Assembly (NCBI GenBank): GCA_963556255.1
Contig: OY744613.1
Span: 38,819,134-38,883,133, forward strand
Direction: 5' to 3'
Origin: Allolobophora icterica
Lineage: Eukaryota > Annelida > Clitellata > Crassiclitellata > Lumbricidae
Length of the DNA stretch: 64,000 nt
Shown here: positions 58,401 through 64,000 of the stretch, in pieces
Numbering within the stretch: position 1 is the stretch's first letter
Layout: every line of letters begins with the position of its first letter
The notes under the pieces: model-generated
Databases searched by the model: none
The model's input: only the letters and a program-made list of their open reading frames with translations
Told to the model about the DNA's origin: nothing
Program-made: the position numbers and the translations under genes

Positions 58401-59075
58401 GGAGAATAAAGAATCTAATTCCAACTATTTTAGCGTCTAACTTGGAAAATACTACATGCATAGGCCTATTATCGAGGAAGTTGCGTGTCTAGTCTGAATA
58501 ATGTTGTATATCTAAAGAATTTTGTTTATTCTAAAGAAAAACACAGCGCTGTTTTATTCATTTTTGTTGATTTCTGTTGTCTTGGCGAAAACGTGCTCAT
58601 AAACATCTTTTTAATAGCACCTATATAGCTACAATAACTCACAGAAACATCAAACGGAGCTTCTTTCATGTCTCTGTATGGCCACAGATGCGTGATATTT
58701 CTTCTCGAAGACACGCAGATGTACAGAAAACCGACAGCTTCTCTCTGTATATATGTGGTTGGTAGCTTAAGGCTACAGCGTCCGTTCGTGACTCTGAGTC
58801 TTGGCAATCGTCTGTCGCGAAGCTTATTAAGTTAGCCGCAATATCGAGGGATTTATTAAATTTTTGCGATGTTTCTGGAAATGTTTGCTGCTTTTATCGG
58901 TCGTTTTCGACGATTTGTCTTCTGTGGCGATGCATGGATGGCTGGGAGTGGAGAGGAGGAGAGAGCGTGGAGGATGGAGAAATAGGAGACGAAGGAATCG
59001 GCTTCAGATGTAGCAATGAGATTTACGTCTTCAGTCGATGTCGTGTATTGCATCGAAGATGGAGTTACTGCGAAG
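58400..59075. other. Unrecognised DNA
   Basis: Short readings (up to 93 codons at 58526-58807) show no family features; nothing else seen. Confidence 0.35.
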
Positions 59076-59079
59076 AGAA

Positions 59080-59460
59080 AATGGATTGATGGATGGGTGG
59101 ATGGGTGGATGTGGAAGCAGGTGGGTAGTTAGGTAGATGGATGGATTGATGGAGAGTTGGATGGACGAATGGATGGTGGATGGAAGGAAGTAAGATTTGA
59201 CGGATGTGTAGATGGGTGAATAGATGGATGAATGGATGGTGAATGGAAGGTGGTTAGATGAATGGATGAGTTGATGGGTGTGTGGGTGAATTGATGGATG
59301 GTGGGTGGAAGGAAGGAAATAAGGGTTGATGGAGAGATAGATGGGTGAATGGCGGTGAATCAACGGGTGATTTGTTGGATGGATAAAATTTGGGTAAATG
59401 GATGGATCGATGGATGTATGGATGGATGGATGGAAGGGTGATAGGTTTGACGGATAGAAA
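59080..59460. repeat. (GGAT)n-rich tract
   Basis: Degenerate GATGGATGGATG repeats ending in a TA run at 59459-59480. Confidence 0.88.
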
Positions 59461-60162
59461 TATATATATATATATATATACGTATGTAAATAAGTGGATA
59501 GTTGATAGTGTTATATGTAGAAAAGCATTCTGTATCACGTGTATAATATATACAGATAATCAAATATGAGGAAAGAGCAAAGCAAACATCGAGAGTGATA
59601 GATTGCAACTGAGAAAGAATAATCTAAAAAGTAGCCATGCACAGACACAAACAGCAGCAGAGACAGAAACAGATACAGAGGCAGAGGTAGAGATACAGAA
59701 AAGGGGACATGAACAGCCGGAAATAGAGAAGGAGACGGTGACGCGAGGAGCGTAGGCAAGAACTCTTTCGCTCACAGTTGTCTATCTTAGAGACGCTCGG
59801 ATCCATCAACTCAACGGACTTTTGAATCTCAATTGCAAATCAATGTCGTGGACTGTGTGCAAAGGAGTCGCAATACTAAGACGGCGACATTTCGCATCGA
59901 TACCCAACAAACAGAAACAGGACTTCGCCTTTGGCATTCTTTGCACCTTGGCTGATTGATGGCTTGAGGGATTACTACACTGACCACAGTCGCTATTACT
60001 ATGCCCGACATCACTTCGAGGTCCAACTCAGAGCCCACGGGCTATCAGTTCAATCTAGACTTTGAAATGTGCATCGCATTCAATATATGCTACTTTAATG
60101 TAATCTTGTTTGATATAATCTAATCCTATATAATCTACAATAATCTAATACAATCCAATACA

Positions 60163-60348
60163 CAGTGGCGGCGCCAGACATAGTTTGTAACCAGGGCAAA
60201 GCCAGGACAGTCATACAAGTAACCATGACACATGCAGGGCGATTTATGCCCCGAACAAATTCTGGGCAGGGCAAAAATTCTGACAGGGCAACTACCAGAG
60301 CAAAGGCTTTTCGACGAGGGCATTTGCCCTGATGTAGCACCGCCACTG
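60163..60348. mobile_element. hAT-type MITE, 186 bp
   Basis: Ends CAGTGGCGGCGCC and, inward from the right, CAGTGGCGGTGCT. Perfect 8-bp duplication CCAATACA at 60155-60162 and 60349-60356. GGGCAA motifs recur inside. No coding capacity. Confidence 0.88.
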
Positions 60349-60356
60349 CCAATACA

Positions 60357-60766
60357 ACCTAGCATTATGTGATCATCTGTCTACTAGTCTAAGAGCCATC
60401 ATCGTAATGCACGATGTCTGTCAATAACCAATAGAGTTGATCGATGGTCGTCGTTTCATATGAAACATTTGTCAAAGTCACAGTTCAACGGAGAAGTCAG
60501 ATTGAAATCCGATAAATCAGAGAAAGCTGAAGTAAAACAACGTCGGGTAAAAGCACTGAAACAAATACTTTTCAAGTAATTAAAGTAAGTAGGTATATTC
60601 CTTATTAACCAGTTGCTAATCGTACTGTGGTGTAAAGACATAATATACAGTTAAACGAAATTCAACGGAAGGCATTAATTCTGGCAGCCTTTAATCGGCA
60701 CCCATCCATTTTGTCAAGTTTAACTCTGAATAAGATGTGAAAAATGACAGAGCACTCACACATACA
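60357..60766. other. Unrecognised DNA
   Basis: No gene or repeat recognised. Confidence 0.35.
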
Positions 60767-60770
60767 TACA

Positions 60771-61630
<860 letters not shown>

Positions 61631-61634
61631 TATA

Positions 61635-61820
61635 GGCCTACATGAATAATCAGTTCTATAGATGACATATAATATATGTATATATCATAGAACTGATTAG
61701 GCCTACTCATATATACATGAATAATCAGTCCATTAAAAATATATATATATGTATATATATATATATATGTATATATGATAGAACTGATTACTCATATATG
61801 CATGAACTGATTATTTGTAA
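61635..61820. repeat. Inverted and direct repeats around ATAGAACTGATTA
   Basis: AATCAGTTCTATAGATG, CATAGAACTGATTAGG, AATAATCAGTCC and GATAGAACTGATTACTC alternate in orientation, separated by TATATATG runs. Probably small AT-rich foldback units. Confidence 0.55.
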
Positions 61821-63040
61821 TTGCCATTATTTGTATAATTTTGACGAACGATACCTTTGACATCTTGATGCCTTTGACACTCTTTCCATCTATACAACTG
61901 CTAGCCGGAAATGAATCTGTTGAAGGGAGAGCGAGAGACGGTTAATCATCAATATTGATTGACGTTAATGGAACAACCTGTGCCAGGTTCCGGATCTTAC
62001 TTCAAACGATCTATTCTCGCTATCGTACATCTGCAACCGCCAGGTAGATTACCTGCGCAGCCCGTGCGCGGCGTTTGCATTGCACTCACCTGTAATTGCC
62101 AGGTAAGGCCAGGTGATATAAATATACAGTAAAGTATGGTACCGGCCATACGTTGCCATGCTTATTTCCCATTGTGTCAAAGTTAAGGTAGGACGCGACT
62201 GATTTATTAAGCGCCAGAGCAGTTCGTGATAAATTCAATATTAAAGTTAACGAATTGCAAGGAAACCTTCTAACAACAGAAAACTCATCTCCTTACATAT
62301 TGATCGATTCCACGTACAACAGTCTATACTCGTCAGTGACCAACATCTGCGACACTTCAATTATATATGCAATACGTTTACGTTCAACTTTATCCATCGG
62401 GCAGTCATGCACTATTCACACGCGTTTAATGTAGGTAACTGATATTCAGTTGTGACTATCGCTTGTGGAGCATAGACTGTGGAGTGAATGACTGCACGAC
62501 GTTTGTCAATAACCGAAAATAAAGTAGTGTTTGCTGCTGAGTTAATGCGAGCAAAACGCTGTCTGAGAAATATACATATTAGGGCCTATATATTATTCAG
62601 TCAGATTTCCAGTGACTTGAAGACTGCGACGAAGACGTTTATTAGAAGAGAACATAAACAACAGAGTCTGTATAATCGAGAAGAGAAAATGGAAACCAAA
62701 TGAAGGCAGATCGAGTTCCCTTTGGAGACTTCAGTTCATTTGTCGCTTCACAAAACATCGGTGCTCAACATGTCACTCTATATTCCACTCTTATATATAT
62801 TATATATATATATATATATATTATATATAATTATTGCTGTAGATGTCTACATGTGTATAAATGCAAAGCTTATTCTGCTCACATATAGGACATACAAGTA
62901 TGCACTTAAGTACATAAATTTTGTAAATAATAGTATTACGCTACAAAGACCGATGTACTAATACTTCTTAGAGGTTTCTGTGCTTCTTCAATCAGTCAGT
63001 CAATCAAGGATTTTTTTCTTCTTACATTTACACTTATGAT
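61821..63040. other. Unrecognised AT-rich DNA
   Basis: The reading at 62488-62703 (71 codons) shows no family features and has no supporting context. A TA run lies at 62795-62830. Confidence 0.35.
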
Positions 63041-63054
63041 ACATTGGGTGTGTT

Positions 63055-63188
63055 GTGGATGTATGTATGTATGTCTGTATAATGTATGATTGTCTCTCTG
63101 TCTGTCTTCTTGTATGTATAAATGTAGGTATGTATTTATGTACACATGCATGCATGTATGTATGTATGTATGTATGTATGTATGTATG

Positions 63189-63222
<34 letters not shown>

Positions 63223-63390
63223 TGTATGTATGTATGTATGTATGTATGTATGTATGTATGTATGTATGTATGTATGTATGTATGTATGTATTTATGTAGG
63301 CCTATGCATGCATGCATGTAAAGTGTATACATGTATGTTTGCATGTATGCATGTATTTAAGCATGAATGTATGTATGTATGTATGCATGT
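63055..63390. repeat. (GTAT)n microsatellite
   Basis: Mostly TATG units, with ATGCATGC at the edges; long Met-Tyr-Val-Cys readings are artefacts. Confidence 0.93.
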
Positions 63391-63509
63391 ATGGTTTGTG
63401 TGTATGCATGTATGTTTGTACATGTGTGTATCTGGAAATGAAGCATGACCTTTTGAATCTCACAGGGGCACTAAGTATGATTATCTAACAGGTCTGAATA
63501 GGTGCAACT

Positions 63510-63900
63510 CAGGATAACTTGAAGATGTTTCCTGAGTGGTGTGTGGAAGAAGAGTACGCATTCTTCATTAATGGAGATGGTTCTAGAAGTGCACGAGAAG
63601 GCGCCAGGTGCCATAAGCTTCTAAGTTTTACTATTAGCAATAAAATCCGTGAAAGGCTCTGAACCTGGTCATGTGACAGATCTGAAAAGCTGCGACTTAA
63701 CTTAGACGGAGAGCGTTTCCTGAACTGCGTCTCGTGAGACATTACGTGCTGTCCATGGAAGATTGTTCCAGAAGAATGGTCCGATGCACATCGCATCGTT
63801 CGTCGACAGGAGTGGCATAGGACTAGTAGCCGGTCCCCAGACGATGCAAGGACGCAACGACCGTATGCGTATGATGCGTTGATCTACTGTTGGCATCGAC
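63510..63900 (-). repeat. Possible LINE C-terminal relic
   Basis: The minus strand reads IGPFFWNNLPWTARNVSRDA, resembling the xxWNxLP segment that ends LINE ORFs; the rest is frame-shifted. DNA beyond 63780 becomes GC-richer without a recognised gene. Confidence 0.35.
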
Positions 63901-64000
63901 CGGTAGGGGGCGATGGGCGTGAAGCGCAGGGGCGAAGTGGCCGTCTCGGGTGGGACGCAGCGGGGAAGACCACCGCGTACGACGACCTAAGACTATGGAA

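Noticed and set aside
62488..62703. 71-codon plus-strand frame
   Set aside because: No family features, no neighbours and length expected by chance.

Overview
The window is animal (metazoan) nuclear DNA. It holds multi-finger C2H2 genes with eukaryotic AATAAA signals, LINE and SINE relics, hAT-type DNA transposons, a Ty3/Gypsy LTR element and very many long microsatellites. The palindrome AGGCCTA, often as TATAGGCCTA, recurs throughout the non-coding DNA; I associate this habit with marine invertebrates such as echinoderms, but the species cannot be fixed from sequence alone. One 200-base assembly gap lies at 28555-28754.

Region 1 (1-26.6 kb) is a zinc-finger gene cluster, all on the minus strand. 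There are four large single-exon finger arrays (1-1367, open at the window edge; 6002-8375; 13235-15096; 22472-25117), a truncated fifth copy (25740-26073) and a 3'-end relic of a sixth (about 12640-12790). Flanking DNA shows that the pair [gene 1 + gene 2] and the pair [gene 3 + gene 4] are two copies of one duplicated block. Genes 2 and 4 carry an internal nine-finger duplication. Genes 1, 3 and 4 keep the same LINE relic upstream. Genes 2 and 4 (and gene 3) keep a shared poly(A) signal. Gene 2 is decaying at both ends, gene 3 has a one-base frameshift, and gene 4 is the intact long copy. A short upstream segment with a YY1-like ATGGCG motif and a splice-donor-like GTAATT recurs near each gene and may be the promoter and first exon.

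Region 2 (26.6-52.4 kb) is repeat-dominated: CR1/L2-like LINE 3' ends, a hAT (ZMYM1-type) transposase relic broken by a SINE, tRNA-derived SINEs, foldback elements and long microsatellites. Two 3.3-kb copies of one non-autonomous hAT-like element (37287-40588 and 47766-51052) each have their own perfect 8-bp target-site duplication. Further non-autonomous elements with 8- or 9-bp duplications sit at 5152, 10197, 16605, 41541, 46210 and 60163.

Region 3 (52.4-58.3 kb) is a young Ty3/Gypsy element with two 1220-bp LTRs and one long Gag-Pol frame. Gag and protease look complete, but the reverse transcriptase core and nearly all of integrase are deleted in frame. It is therefore probably a non-autonomous element moved in trans.

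Region 4 (58.3-64 kb) is mostly microsatellite, a small hAT-like element and unrecognised AT-rich DNA. No host gene other than the zinc-finger family was recognised, and no tRNA, rRNA or CRISPR feature was seen.
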